DNA of 64,000 bases, taken from positions 62,001-126,000 of the forward strand of contig NZ_WHOM01000036.1 of assembly GCF_009739465.1 (NCBI RefSeq), given 5' to 3'. Shown here in pieces: positions 34,344 to 42,595 of the stretch. The notes beneath the pieces are model-generated. The model was not told the origin of the DNA, ran no database searches, and worked only from the letters and a program-made list of their open reading frames with translations. Both the position numbers and the translations under genes were made by a program. The stretch is from Streptomyces apocyni (lineage in GTDB: Bacteria > Actinomycetota > Actinomycetes > Streptomycetales > Streptomycetaceae). Every line of letters begins with the position of its first letter. The first letter of the stretch is position 1.

Positions 34344-35385
34344 AGTCGGCGTATGCGTCCCTGATCTGGTCGGTGGACAGGTTGCGGTGTTCGAGGATCG
34401 TGTAGCGGCCCGGACGCGTCTGGGGGGCGAACTTCACCGCCTCGACGAGGTCCTTGTCGGTGAAGCCCATCTCGCTCGCCAGCACCGGCAGACCGTGGCG
34501 GCGCAGGGTCTGCGTCATCTCCCCCGCGGTCTCGAGGTCGCCGCGCAGATACGTGGCGAACGCGCCGCCGAAGCCGCACTGCTCACCGTGCAGCGCGTTG
34601 CGCTTGGGGAAGAGCAGGTCGAAGGCGTGGCTGATCTCGTGGCAGGCGCCCGAGGCCGGGCGGGAGTCGCCCGCCACGGACATGGACAGACCGCACATCA
34701 CCAGCGCCTCGGCGAGCACGGTGAGGAAGCCGTCGTCGCCGATGCCGCCGGGGTGGCGCAGTACGGCCTGAGCGGCCTGGCGGGCCATGGCGGCGGCCAG
34801 GCCGTCGACCTGCTCGCCGTTCTCCCGGTGGGACAGCTCCCAGTCGGCCACACACGAGATCTTGCAGATGACGTCACCGATACCGGCCCGCACGAAGCGT
34901 GCCGGGGCATCGCGGATGACGTCCAGGTCGATCACGACGCCGATCGGGTTCGGCACACCGTACGAACCGCGCCCCGCGTCGTTGTCCAGCGTGGCGACCG
35001 GGGAGCACAGCCCGTCGTGAGCGAGGTTCGTCGCGACGGCGACGAGGGGCAGCCCCACCCGCGCCGCGGCGTACTTCGCGCAGTCGACGACCTTGCCGCC
35101 GCCGAGGGAGACCACCGCGTCGTAGCGGCCCCCCTTCTTGATCGACTCGGCCAGCTTGACGGCGCCGTCGATGGTGCCGTCGGCGTCGTCGAACCAGTCG
35201 GCCCCGGGGAACGCGGGCGCGAAGCGCTCACGCAGCGCCTTCCCCGAGCCGCCGCTGATCGCGAAGGCCAGCTTGCCCGTGGGGGCGATGCGCTGGTCCG
35301 TCAGGATCGCGGCCAGATCGTCCAGCGCGCCGGCCCGGATGTCGACGACAACCGGGCTCGGCATCAGCCGGGTCAGTACTGGCAC
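34321..35385 (-). CDS. Glycerol-1-phosphate dehydrogenase-like (AraM/G1PDH) protein
   Basis: The 354-residue protein is an iron-type alcohol dehydrogenase of the G1PDH/AraM branch: VVSLGGGKVVDCAKYAA, VATNLAHDGLCSP (compare the ASHDG motif of archaeal enzymes), and the metal-ligand histidines in GACHEISHAFD and ALHGEQCGFG. Such enzymes reduce dihydroxyacetone phosphate to sn-glycerol 1-phosphate, the archaeal-type enantiomer, also made by a few bacteria. The start is GTG 35385 with GGGAG six bases upstream, overlapping the preceding gene by 13 bases. Substrate assignment is by family and not proven. Confidence 0.85.
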   Translation of the reverse strand: MPVLTRLMPSPVVVDIRAGALDDLAAILTDQRIAPTGKLAFAISGGSGKALRERFAPAFPGADWFDDADGTIDGAVKLAESIKKGGRYDAVVSLGGGKVVDCAKYAAARVGLPLVAVATNLAHDGLCSPVATLDNDAGRGSYGVPNPIGVVIDLDVIRDAPARFVRAGIGDVICKISCVADWELSHRENGEQVDGLAAAMARQAAQAVLRHPGGIGDDGFLTVLAEALVMCGLSMSVAGDSRPASGACHEISHAFDLLFPKRNALHGEQCGFGGAFATYLRGDLETAGEMTQTLRRHGLPVLASEMGFTDKDLVEAVKFAPQTRPGRYTILEHRNLSTDQIRDAYADYAKAIGS

Positions 35386-36110
35386 GCGATCTCCCGCCCC
35401 TTGGCCAGGTCCTCGTGGTTGTCGATCTCGACCCACGTGACGTCGCCGATCGGCGCCACGTCCACCGTGAAGCCGCGGTTCACGAGCTCCTGGTAGCCGT
35501 CCTCGTAGTAGAGGTCGGGGTCGCGCTCGAAGGTGGTCTTCAGCGCGTCGGCCAGCTCGTCCGCGGCGGAGCCCTCGATCAGGGTGACGCCGATGTACTC
35601 ACCGGTCGCCTCGGCCGGGTCCATCAGCTTGGTGATCTTCTGGACACCCTTGGCCGGGTCCACGATGACCTTCATCTCCTCGTCGGCGAGCTGCTTCACC
35701 GTGTCGAGGGCGAGGATGATCTTCTGGCCGTTGCCACGGGCGGCGAGCAGGGTCTTCTCGACGGAGACCGGGTGCACGGTGTCGCCGTTGGCGAGGATCA
35801 CGTCGTGCTTGATCGCGTCGCGGCCGCACCACAGGGAGTAGGCGTTGTTCCACTCCTCGGCCTTGTCGTTGTCGATCAGGGTGAGCTTGAGGCCGTACTT
35901 CGCCTCCAGGGCCGCCTGACGCTCGTAGACGGCCTCCTTCTTGTAGCCGACGATGATCGCGACCTCGGTCAGACCGATCTCGGCGAAGTTGCCGAGCGTC
36001 AGGTCGAGGATGGTGGTGTCACCATCGACGGGCACCAGTGCCTTGGGCAGGGTGTCCGTGTAGGGGCGAAGACGCCGTCCGGCGCCGGCCGCCAGCACGA
36101 GGCCGATCAT
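35373..36110 (-). CDS. Cytidylyl-/nucleotidyltransferase (phosphocholine/inositol-phosphate cytidylyltransferase type)
   Basis: A 245-residue GT-A-fold nucleotidyltransferase. The signature LVLAAGAGRRLRPYTDTLPK is at the N-terminus, followed by WNNAYSLWCGRD and VILANGDTVHPVS. The closest recognised types activate phosphocholine or inositol 1-phosphate with CTP. It would supply the CDP-alcohol used by the two CDP-alcohol transferases of this operon. The ATG at 36110 overlaps the DUF5941 gene stop as ATGA. Confidence 0.88.
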   Translation of the reverse strand: MIGLVLAAGAGRRLRPYTDTLPKALVPVDGDTTILDLTLGNFAEIGLTEVAIIVGYKKEAVYERQAALEAKYGLKLTLIDNDKAEEWNNAYSLWCGRDAIKHDVILANGDTVHPVSVEKTLLAARGNGQKIILALDTVKQLADEEMKVIVDPAKGVQKITKLMDPAEATGEYIGVTLIEGSAADELADALKTTFERDPDLYYEDGYQELVNRGFTVDVAPIGDVTWVEIDNHEDLAKGREIACQY

Positions 36111-37912
36111 GCGGGTTCTCCTTCATCGTGTACGGCGGGTGCGCCCTGTCTCGCGGCGGCAACCCAGAAGCGGATGCTCTCAGCGAGCACCACAAGTGCC
36201 ACGGCCACGGCGAAGACCGTGAGCGCGACGGTGAAAACTTGAGCCGACAGCACGGCGGCAGCGACTGCGACCAGCAGTGTCCTGCCCTCGTGCCCGCCGA
36301 TCGCCCGCACCAGCCAGTGCGGCGGCGCGCCGGTGCCCCCCTTGATGCGGTACACCGTGTCGTAGTGATGGTAGGCGACAGCGCCCACCAGTCCGAAAGC
36401 CGCTGGCAAGGCCCCGTTCACCTCCGCGTGGGCGGCGAGTACGAGGACGGTGCCGTACTCGGCGGCGCGGAACAGCGGCGGGACGAGCCAGTCGAGGGGA
36501 CCCTTGAGGGGGCGGGCGACGGCCAGGCCTGCGCACACGGCGTAGACGACGGCTCCGACCACGGCGGCGCGGTTTCCGCCGGCCAGCACGTTCCAGCCGA
36601 GGCACAGCGTGCCGAGCGCGGCCAGGGCGACGGGCGCGTAGGCCCGGGCCGGAACCCGTACGCCGAGCGTTGTGCTGATGAGCTGCGCGAGCGGGCCGGA
36701 GTCCGCGAGGTCGTCGAGCGCCCGCGCCGCCCGGTCGGTGCGGGTGGCCCTGCGCGTCAGCGAGCGCAGCAGGCGTCCGGCGGTGGTGTAGCAGGCGGCG
36801 AACGCCGAGCCGACGAGCAGGACGATCAGCGTGATACGCGGGGTGGTGACGGCCGTGAGCACGGCGATGAGGGCCCAGCGCTCGCCGATCGGCAGCACGA
36901 TCATCCGGCGCAGCCAGACCGTCCAGCCGACGCTGTCCAGCTTGTCCGACAGGGCGGCGGTCGGGCTCGTGTTCGCGGCCGAGTCGTGGTTCGCCTCGTT
37001 GAAGGCGTTGTCCAGGAGATGACGGCAGGTCTGCAACGCCATCGCGCCGAGCGCCAGCGCCCATACGTCGTCGCCGCCGCGGGCCGCGCCGAGCGCGAGG
37101 CCCGCGTAGTAGGCGTACTCCTTGGCGCGGTCGAAGGTGGCGTCCAGCCAGGCGCCCATCGTCGAGTACTGGAGCGAGTAGCGGGCCAGTTGCCCGTCGG
37201 TGCAGTCCAGGACGAACGAGAAGAGCAGCAGCACTCCGGCGGCGACGAAGCCGGTCCGGGTACCGGTCGCCGCGCATCCGGCCGCGATCAGCGCGGTGAG
37301 CAGCGAGGCGGTGGTGACCTGGTTCGGGGTGAGGCCTCGGCGGGCGCACCAGCGGGCGAGGTAGCGCGAGTACGGGCTGATGCAGTACGTCGTGAAGAAG
37401 CCGTCCCGGGACTTGACCGCGCCGCGCAGCCGTACCGCCTCGTCGTCGACCGACGCGACGGCCTGGCGGGCCTCGTTGCGGGACTGCGGGTCGGTGGGCA
37501 CGGTGGCGACCAGCGAGCCGAGTTCGGGATGGTGTACGTCGGTGCCGGTGGCGGCCAGTTCCTCGGCGACGCGGTCGGCGAGCGTGTGGACCGCGACGGC
37601 GGAGCCGTCCGCCTGGGTCGCCGCGCGCAGCGCGCGGGTCAGCGCCTGTCGGGCCGGGGCCTGGACGGAGACCGCGCCGGGGATGGCGCTGGCGGGGAAG
37701 CGTGGGTCGGTCAGGCCGACCCGGAGTGCGTGCACATGCCCCACGAAGTCGGCGTCGACCACCGCGACCCGCTCGTCCATGGCGGCCGCGGCGAGCAGCG
37801 TCTCGGTCTCCGCAGCGCCGGACGCGACCCGCACGTCGAAGCCCAGTTCCCTCAGGTCGCCCTCAAGCGACGAGCCGGGAACCGGAGTACCGGTGAGGAT
37901 GGCGGTCGACAG
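36107..37912 (-). CDS. DUF5941 protein fused to a CDP-alcohol phosphatidyltransferase domain, CTG start
   Basis: A 601-residue first gene of the operon. Residues about 1-140 form a soluble domain reminiscent of a degenerate nucleotidyltransferase ([36 protein letters not shown]). A linker [19 protein letters not shown] leads to a CDP-alcohol transferase domain ([41 protein letters not shown]), then several more membrane helices. The layout recalls archaeal bifunctional inositol-phosphate cytidylyltransferase / di-inositol-phosphate synthases. No ATG, GTG or TTG gives the conserved N-terminus; a CTG at 37912 lies nine bases after AAGGAG, and a stop is just upstream, so I use it. A GTG at 37834 is the conservative alternative. 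Confidence 0.82.
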   Translation of the reverse strand: MSTAILTGTPVPGSSLEGDLRELGFDVRVASGAAETETLLAAAAMDERVAVVDADFVGHVHALRVGLTDPRFPASAIPGAVSVQAPARQALTRALRAATQADGSAVAVHTLADRVAEELAATGTDVHHPELGSLVATVPTDPQSRNEARQAVASVDDEAVRLRGAVKSRDGFFTTYCISPYSRYLARWCARRGLTPNQVTTASLLTALIAAGCAATGTRTGFVAAGVLLLFSFVLDCTDGQLARYSLQYSTMGAWLDATFDRAKEYAYYAGLALGAARGGDDVWALALGAMALQTCRHLLDNAFNEANHDSAANTSPTAALSDKLDSVGWTVWLRRMIVLPIGERWALIAVLTAVTTPRITLIVLLVGSAFAACYTTAGRLLRSLTRRATRTDRAARALDDLADSGPLAQLISTTLGVRVPARAYAPVALAALGTLCLGWNVLAGGNRAAVVGAVVYAVCAGLAVARPLKGPLDWLVPPLFRAAEYGTVLVLAAHAEVNGALPAAFGLVGAVAYHHYDTVYRIKGGTGAPPHWLVRAIGGHEGRTLLVAVAAAVLSAQVFTVALTVFAVAVALVVLAESIRFWVAAARQGAPAVHDEGEPA

Positions 37913-38326
37913 ACGAACTCACTCCTTGGGGGGCCGACGCGGCGGCGCCGGGCATGTGCGAGGGAATCCCCCGGTTCACGAGCGGCCGGGCGGCATGTCG
38001 GGAGGCTATCGGATGTACGGAAGCCTTCGTTCACCGCCTGTTTACGGGCGGACCATCTGCGTATGCCAGTGCGCGGGGGCCCGGGGCATCATCGTTGATC
38101 AAGGGCCCGGGCCACAAACCGCGCCCTGCGGCGAGGGCTCGGCGGGCGCTCTTCGCGAGTCTCTGACCTGCGGGCATTTCCGCAGGTCAGAGCACATGAC
38201 AACGGTGTTCAGTGCCGTGTTGCCAGATACCCCCACCCCGTAGTTGACTGGCTGACGCGTACGGGGAACACCAGACCGGAAAACGACCGCGAGCCACACG
38301 AGCCACACGATTCACAAGGGGAATTC
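37913..38326. other. Divergent promoter region, no gene
   Basis: About 410 bases between the leftward glycopolymer operon and the rightward CDF transporter gene. No frame shows convincing codon bias. It contains a perfect 13-bp inverted repeat (38161-38192), and near 38242 a GTAGTTGACTGGCTGACG segment that may hold a promoter for the transporter gene. Confidence 0.5.
38161..38192. repeat. Perfect 13-bp inverted repeat with 6-base loop
   Basis: CTCTGACCTGCGG at 38161-38173 is followed by GCATTT and its exact reverse complement at 38180-38192. It lies 135 bases before the CDF transporter start and 249 bases before the other operon, so it is not positioned as an ordinary 3' terminator. It could be an operator, an attenuator in a long leader, or the end of a small RNA. 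Confidence 0.9.
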
Positions 38327-39265
38327 ATGGGAGCCGGCCACGATCACGGCCACGGCCACGCCGCACCCACATCGGGCACCGCCGCCGCCCAGTACCGGGG
38401 GCGGTTGCGCATCGCGCTGTCGATCACGCTCAGCGTGATGGTGGTGGAGATCGTCGGCGGCATCATGGCGGACTCGCTGGCCCTGATCGCCGACGCGGCC
38501 CACATGGCGACGGACGCGGTCGGTCTGAGTATGGCGCTGCTGGCGATCTACTTCGCCAACCGGCCGCCGAGCGGCAACCGCACCTTCGGCTTCGCCCGCG
38601 CGGAGATCCTCGCCGCGCTCGCCAACTGTCTGCTGCTGCTCGGTGTCGGCGGCTATGTGCTGTACGAGGCGATCGAGCGGTTCGTCACCCCGGCCGAGAC
38701 CAAGGGCGGCCTCGCGATCATCTTCGGCGTCATCGGCCTGGTCGCGAACATCATCTCGCTGTCGCTGCTGATGCGCGGCCAGCGGGAGAGCCTGAATGTG
38801 CGCGGCGCCTTCCTTGAGGTGCTGGCGGACGCGCTCGGCTCGGCGGCCGTCATCATCTCGGCGGCCGTCATCCTCACGACCGGCTGGCAGGCGGCCGACC
38901 CGATCGCCTCGCTGGTGATCGGCCTGATGATCGTGCCGCGTACCGTCAAGCTGCTGCGGGAGACCTTGAACGTCCTGCTGGAGGCGGCGCCCAAGGGCGT
39001 GGACATGGCCGAGATGCGGGCGCACATACTGGCGCTGCCCGGGGTCGAGGACGTGCACGATCTGCACGCCTGGACGATCACCTCGGGGATGCCGGTGCTC
39101 TCCGCGCATGTGGTCGTCAGCGCCGAGACGCTGGACTCGGTCGGGCACGAGAAGATGCTGCACGATCTCCAGGGATGCCTCGGAGACCACTTCGACGTCG
39201 AGCACTGCACCTTCCAGCTGGAGCCCAGCGGGCATGCCGAACACGAGCGAAGGCTCTGCCACTAG
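38327..39265 (+). CDS. Cation diffusion facilitator (CzcD/ZitB-type) exporter
   Basis: The 312-residue protein has a His-rich N-terminus (HDHGHGH), six membrane helices, the CDF metal site in helix 2 (DAAHMATD) with its partner in helix 5 (LADALGS), and a cytoplasmic C-terminal domain with VEDVHDLHAWTI. CDF proteins export Zn2+, Co2+ or Cd2+ by proton antiport. The ATG at 38327 has AAGGGGAATTC upstream. Its stop lies within a triple TAG-containing direct repeat. Confidence 0.95.
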   Translation: MGAGHDHGHGHAAPTSGTAAAQYRGRLRIALSITLSVMVVEIVGGIMADSLALIADAAHMATDAVGLSMALLAIYFANRPPSGNRTFGFARAEILAALANCLLLLGVGGYVLYEAIERFVTPAETKGGLAIIFGVIGLVANIISLSLLMRGQRESLNVRGAFLEVLADALGSAAVIISAAVILTTGWQAADPIASLVIGLMIVPRTVKLLRETLNVLLEAAPKGVDMAEMRAHILALPGVEDVHDLHAWTITSGMPVLSAHVVVSAETLDSVGHEKMLHDLQGCLGDHFDVEHCTFQLEPSGHAEHERRLCH

Positions 39266-39305
39266 ATGCTCACCACTAGGGCGCTGAACTACTAGGGTGC
39301 TAAAC
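39260..39305 (+). repeat. Three imperfect 14-16-bp direct repeats before the methyltransferase gene
   Basis: Three consecutive copies read CACTAGatGCTcac, CACTAGggcGCTgaac and TACTAGggtGCTaaac. The first includes the transporter stop codon. The regular spacing (about 1.5 helical turns) and the position just upstream of a good ribosome site suggest a regulator-binding array controlling the leader ORF and methyltransferase. Confidence 0.6.
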
Positions 39306-39333
39306 TGATCAACGATCTTACGGAGGTGGGTTG

Positions 39334-39402
39334 ATGACCGTCGCGTGGAGCGCTGCCATGCGCAGCGACAAGGTTGTCCCCATGTCCCGGGTTCGCGGCT
39401 GA
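39334..39402 (+). CDS. Possible 22-codon leader peptide
   Basis: An ATG at 39334 sits five bases after a strong GGAGGTG and opens a 22-codon frame (MTVAWSAAMRSDK to RVRG) ending 52 bases before the methyltransferase start. It is the best ribosome site in the area, yet the frame is very short. It may be a regulatory leader peptide; it matches no family I know. Confidence 0.35.
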   Translation: MTVAWSAAMRSDKVVPMSRVRG

Positions 39403-39454
39403 TCCGGCGCATCGACGCCGCGGCGCGAGCCCACCCACCCAAAGGGTTTTCCCG

Positions 39455-40228
39455 TTGTCTGACCACACCGCCTCCTACGAGGCGTTCTTCGCCCTGCACC
39501 ACGGACTTCCGCGACAGGGCCCCGGCTCCGACGCCACCACCCGGCACCTCCTCTCTTGCGCCGGACCGCTGCCGAGTCGGCCCCGCGCCCTGGACCTGGG
39601 CTGCGGCCCCGGCCGGGCCGCGCTGCTGCTGGGCGCCGAGGCGGGCGCCGAGGTGACCGCCGTCGATCTGCACCAGCCGTTCCTGGCCGAGTTGGACGCG
39701 GCCGCGGCGGCGCGTGGGCTCGGCGCATCGATCACCACGCTCGCCGCCGACATGGCCGAACTCCCCTTCCCCGACGGGTCCTTCGACCTGGTGTGGGCGG
39801 AGAGCTCGGCGTACTCGATCGGCTTCGACACGGCACTGGAGAAGTGGCGGCGGCTGCTCGCACCCGGCGGCACCCTGGTGCTCACCGAGTGCGAGTGGAC
39901 GACCGCCGATCCGTCCCCCGAGGCCCGCGCCTTCTGGGACCAGCACTACGCGCTGCGCACCACGGAGCAGAACGCCCGCGCGGCGGCCGCCGCCGGGTAC
40001 TCCGTACGCGCGCTGTACCCGCAGCCCGAGTCCGACTGGGACGCGTACTACGGCCCGCTCGGCGAGCGGGCCGACGCGGCCGATCCCGCCGAGCCGGGGA
40101 TGGACGTGGCGCTGGCGGCGACCCGTGCGGAGATCGCGATGCGGCGCGAGCACGGCTCGGAGTACGGATACACCGGGTATGTGCTGCGGCCGTCTGACTG
40201 GCGCGTCCGGCCGGAGGCCGCGGCCTGA
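39455..40228 (+). CDS. Class I SAM-dependent methyltransferase
   Basis: The 257-residue protein has the SAM motif I ALDLGCGPGRAALLL, motif II VTAVDLHQPFL, then ADMAELPFPDGSFDLVWAES and a PGGTLVLTECEW motif. It methylates an unknown small molecule. The start is a TTG at 39455 after AAAGGG, giving LSDHTASYEAFFALHHGL, the usual N-terminus of this UbiE-like group. It follows the CDF transporter and may share its transcript or be controlled through the repeat and leader ORF between them. Confidence 0.88.
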   Translation: MSDHTASYEAFFALHHGLPRQGPGSDATTRHLLSCAGPLPSRPRALDLGCGPGRAALLLGAEAGAEVTAVDLHQPFLAELDAAAAARGLGASITTLAADMAELPFPDGSFDLVWAESSAYSIGFDTALEKWRRLLAPGGTLVLTECEWTTADPSPEARAFWDQHYALRTTEQNARAAAAAGYSVRALYPQPESDWDAYYGPLGERADAADPAEPGMDVALAATRAEIAMRREHGSEYGYTGYVLRPSDWRVRPEAAA

Positions 40229-40268
40229 CGGCATCAGGCCCGGGTTCGAGGTACCGGACGAGGCCCTG

Positions 40269-40343
40269 ATGGCACTGGCGTTCGACGGTTCTACGGCGGT
40301 TTCGCGGGGCATGATCAACTATCCGGTGGCCTTCGGCGTCTGA
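40269..40343 (+). CDS. Short coding-like frame after the methyltransferase
   Basis: A frame with Streptomyces codon bias runs to a TGA at 40341-40343; from the ATG at 40269 it has 24 codons (MALAFDGSTAVSRGMI to VAFGV), and bias extends about ten codons further upstream. No ribosome site is evident. It may be a small protein or the tail of a deleted gene. I do not recognise it. Confidence 0.2.
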   Translation: MALAFDGSTAVSRGMINYPVAFGV

Positions 40344-40358
40344 CCCTGGTGGCAACCC

Positions 40359-40389
40359 GTGTACCCGCCCGCCCCGCGGGCGGGTACAC
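40359..40389. terminator. Perfect 14-bp hairpin terminator
   Basis: Arms 40359-40372 (GTGTACCCGCCCGC) and 40376-40389 pair perfectly around a CCC loop. It follows the methyltransferase region and precedes idi, isolating the two transcripts. Confidence 0.85.
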
Positions 40390-40465
40390 GCGGGCGGCCA
40401 ACGTGCCGAAAGCTCCGGATTCGTACGGCAGACTTGAGGTTCGACGACCAATGTGAAGGATGGGT

Positions 40466-41059
40466 ATGCCGATCACACCAGCCACCGCGGGGAGCACTCC
40501 GGCCAGCGGGTCCGCGGACACGATCCTGCTCGAACTGGTCGACGAGGACGGCAATACCATCGGCACCGCGGAGAAACTCTCCGCCCACCAGCCGCCCGGG
40601 CAACTACACCGGGCGTTCTCCGTGTTCCTCTTCGACGAGCGGGGGCGGCTGCTGATCCAGCGGCGCGCGCTCGGCAAGTACCACTCCCCCGGCGTGTGGT
40701 CGAACACCTGCTGTGGGCACCCCTATCCGGGCGAGGCACCGTTCGCGGCGGCCGCCCGGCGTACGTATGAGGAGCTCGGCGTCTCGCCTTCGCTGCTCGC
40801 CGAGGCGGGCACGGTCCGCTACAACCATCCGGACCCGGAGTCCGGCCTGGTGGAGCAGGAGTTCAATCACCTTTTCGTGGGAATGGTGCAGTCGCCGCTG
40901 CGACCCGATCCCGACGAAGTCGGCGAGACCGCGTTCGTCACCGCGGACGAGCTCGCCGTGCGGCACGACAAGGGCCCGTTCTCCGCGTGGTTTATGACCG
41001 TACTGGACTCGGCGCGTCCCGCGATCAAGGAACTGACCGGCCCGTCGGCTGGCTGGTAG
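40466..41059 (+). CDS. idi: Isopentenyl-diphosphate delta-isomerase, type I
   Basis: The 197-residue Nudix-type enzyme interconverts IPP and DMAPP. It has HRAFSVFLFDERGRLLIQRR, the catalytic-Cys motif WSNTCCGHPYPGE, and RRTYEELGV. I choose ATG 40466, six bases after GAAGG, over the ATG at 40460, which lies too close to that site. It is near the hopanoid operon and supplies its DMAPP, although it is transcribed separately. Confidence 0.95.
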   Translation: MPITPATAGSTPASGSADTILLELVDEDGNTIGTAEKLSAHQPPGQLHRAFSVFLFDERGRLLIQRRALGKYHSPGVWSNTCCGHPYPGEAPFAAAARRTYEELGVSPSLLAEAGTVRYNHPDPESGLVEQEFNHLFVGMVQSPLRPDPDEVGETAFVTADELAVRHDKGPFSAWFMTVLDSARPAIKELTGPSAGW

Positions 41060-41110
41060 GTGAGCTGAAAGCACCGGCTCCAGGAGCACCGGCACCAGGG
41101 GCGCGGGCTC

Positions 41111-41629
41111 TTACGGCGGGCTGAGCGGCAAGGCGGCCCAGATCACCTTGCCGCCGTTCGCCGTGTGCTCGGCGTCGCAGACCCCACCGGCCTCCCTGGT
41201 GATCTCCAGTACGAGCAGCAGCCCGCGACCGCCGGTCTGGCCCTGGTCCGCCTCCAGCGCCTTGGGCCGGTAGGGGTGGTTGTCCTCGACGGACACCCGC
41301 ACCCACTCCGCTCCCACGGCCACCTCGACCGCGACCATCGGGGAGAGCAGGGCCGCGTGCCGTACGGAGTTGGTGACCAGCTCCGAGACGATCACCAGCA
41401 GCCCGTGTACGACGTCGTCCGATACCGGTACGCCCTGGCGGGCGAGAAGATCACGTACGGCGCGCCGGGCCTGGGGCACCGAGCTGTCGACAGCGGGGGC
41501 GGTGAACCGCCAGACCCCCTCGTACGGGAGCGGGCTCGGCCCGATCTGCCCCGGCGCGGTTCCTCGCACGGTTTCCTGCGCGGTTTCCTGCGCGGCCTGA
41601 CCGGTGGGGACTCCGCCGCCGTTGTCCAT
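41111..41629 (-). CDS. ATP-binding anti-sigma-factor-like protein (RsbW/GHKL)
   Basis: A 172-residue single-domain GHKL ATPase: SELVTNSVRHA (N box), VSVEDNHPYRP (G1 box) and TGGRGLLLVLEIT (G2 region). Streptomyces has many such RsbW-like proteins, which bind sigma factors or anti-anti-sigma factors, or act as their kinases. The ATG at 41629 is my choice; a GTG at 41668 would add 13 residues. It stands alone, facing idi. Confidence 0.87.
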   Translation of the reverse strand: MDNGGGVPTGQAAQETAQETVRGTAPGQIGPSPLPYEGVWRFTAPAVDSSVPQARRAVRDLLARQGVPVSDDVVHGLLVIVSELVTNSVRHAALLSPMVAVEVAVGAEWVRVSVEDNHPYRPKALEADQGQTGGRGLLLVLEITREAGGVCDAEHTANGGKVIWAALPLSPP

Positions 41630-41761
41630 CGTCCGGTCGCCGCCTCTGCTGCACTCGATAGTCACCACACTGTCGAGTTTGAGAAGGTTCAGGTGCGCGC
41701 CCCGAGACTGAGCGGAACTCGTCGACTTTCCGCGCTTTTCGATGGTTTGGGTGTGCCAGTG

Positions 41762-42472
41762 TCAGGTGGACGACTCATTCTGATCATCTTGTGCTGACTT
41801 CGGGGGCTTTACCGGTTCTATACCTTCGGAGTCGGCACCTTCGGAGTCGGCGGTCTCTTCATCGGCCGCTTCATCGGTCGCTTCGTCAGTCGCTTCAGCG
41901 CTCGCCTGGGCCTCCTCCGCGACCAGCGTGACGACGCGCCTGCCCAGCACCCCGGCGGCGATCAGTCCCAGGCCGTCGAAGAGCAGCGCCAGCGAGAAGA
42001 ACGTGCCGATCACATAGCGGCTGCTGTTCGGCAAGTCGAACAGCACCAGGATGCCCAGCATCAGCCCGAACGCACCCTGCGCGAGGGTCAGGCCGAACTG
42101 CGTACCCCGTACCACCGCGCTGCCGACCAGCCGGAAGGCACCGCCGGTGAGGAAGAGCAGCGCGGCGAACATGGTCAGCGCCTGCGCCGAGCTCTCGGGG
42201 TGCTTGATGAGCACCACGCCCGCGGCGAGATTGAGCGCGGCGACCACGACGCCGAGCCAGAAGAAGCTGCTGCCACGGGACTGGAGGGCGTGCAGCAGGC
42301 CGACCACGCCACCGGCCAGCAGCAGCCAGCCGAACAGCAGCATGGAGGTCAGTGTGGCGAATGCCGCGTAGCCGAGGCCGACCAGTCCGGCCAGCGCCAG
42401 GATGACGCCCAGCAGCGTCAACCGGCCGAAACCACGGCTCAGCTTCGCGCCTGGGCCGGTCCGTCGGGCCAT
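41762..42472 (-). CDS. DUF308/HdeD-family membrane protein
   Basis: The 236-residue protein has six membrane helices in paired repeats (LLGVILALAGLVGLGYAAFA; LFGWLLLAGGVVGLLHAL; and later YVIGTFFSLALLFDGLGLIA), the pattern of the HdeD/DUF308 family linked to acid or envelope stress. The last 50 residues are strongly acidic with EATDEATDEAADEE and DSEGADSEG repeats, probably a cytoplasmic tail. The ATG at 42472 has GGAGGAGG upstream. Confidence 0.85.
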   Translation of the reverse strand: MARRTGPGAKLSRGFGRLTLLGVILALAGLVGLGYAAFATLTSMLLFGWLLLAGGVVGLLHALQSRGSSFFWLGVVVAALNLAAGVVLIKHPESSAQALTMFAALLFLTGGAFRLVGSAVVRGTQFGLTLAQGAFGLMLGILVLFDLPNSSRYVIGTFFSLALLFDGLGLIAAGVLGRRVVTLVAEEAQASAEATDEATDEAADEETADSEGADSEGIEPVKPPKSAQDDQNESST

Positions 42473-42556
42473 CAGCGCCTCCTCCTGACCATCAGCGTCT
42501 CCTCGCGGAGCGGGTCCCCCTCCATCCGACGCCTCCCGGCCCCTCCCCACCCCTTA

Positions 42557-42588
42557 TTGATCGTACGTTCGGGGCGTGCGGATAGCAT
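42557..42588 (+). promoter_or_regulatory. Candidate promoter giving a leaderless crotonase mRNA
   Basis: TTGATC at 42557-42562 and GATAGC at 42581-42586 (18-base spacing), or TAGCAT at 42583-42588 as the -10. Transcription would begin about seven bases later, at or next to the ATG at 42596. The gene has no Shine-Dalgarno, which fits a leaderless transcript. Confidence 0.45.
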
Positions 42589-42595
42589 CCGGCGC

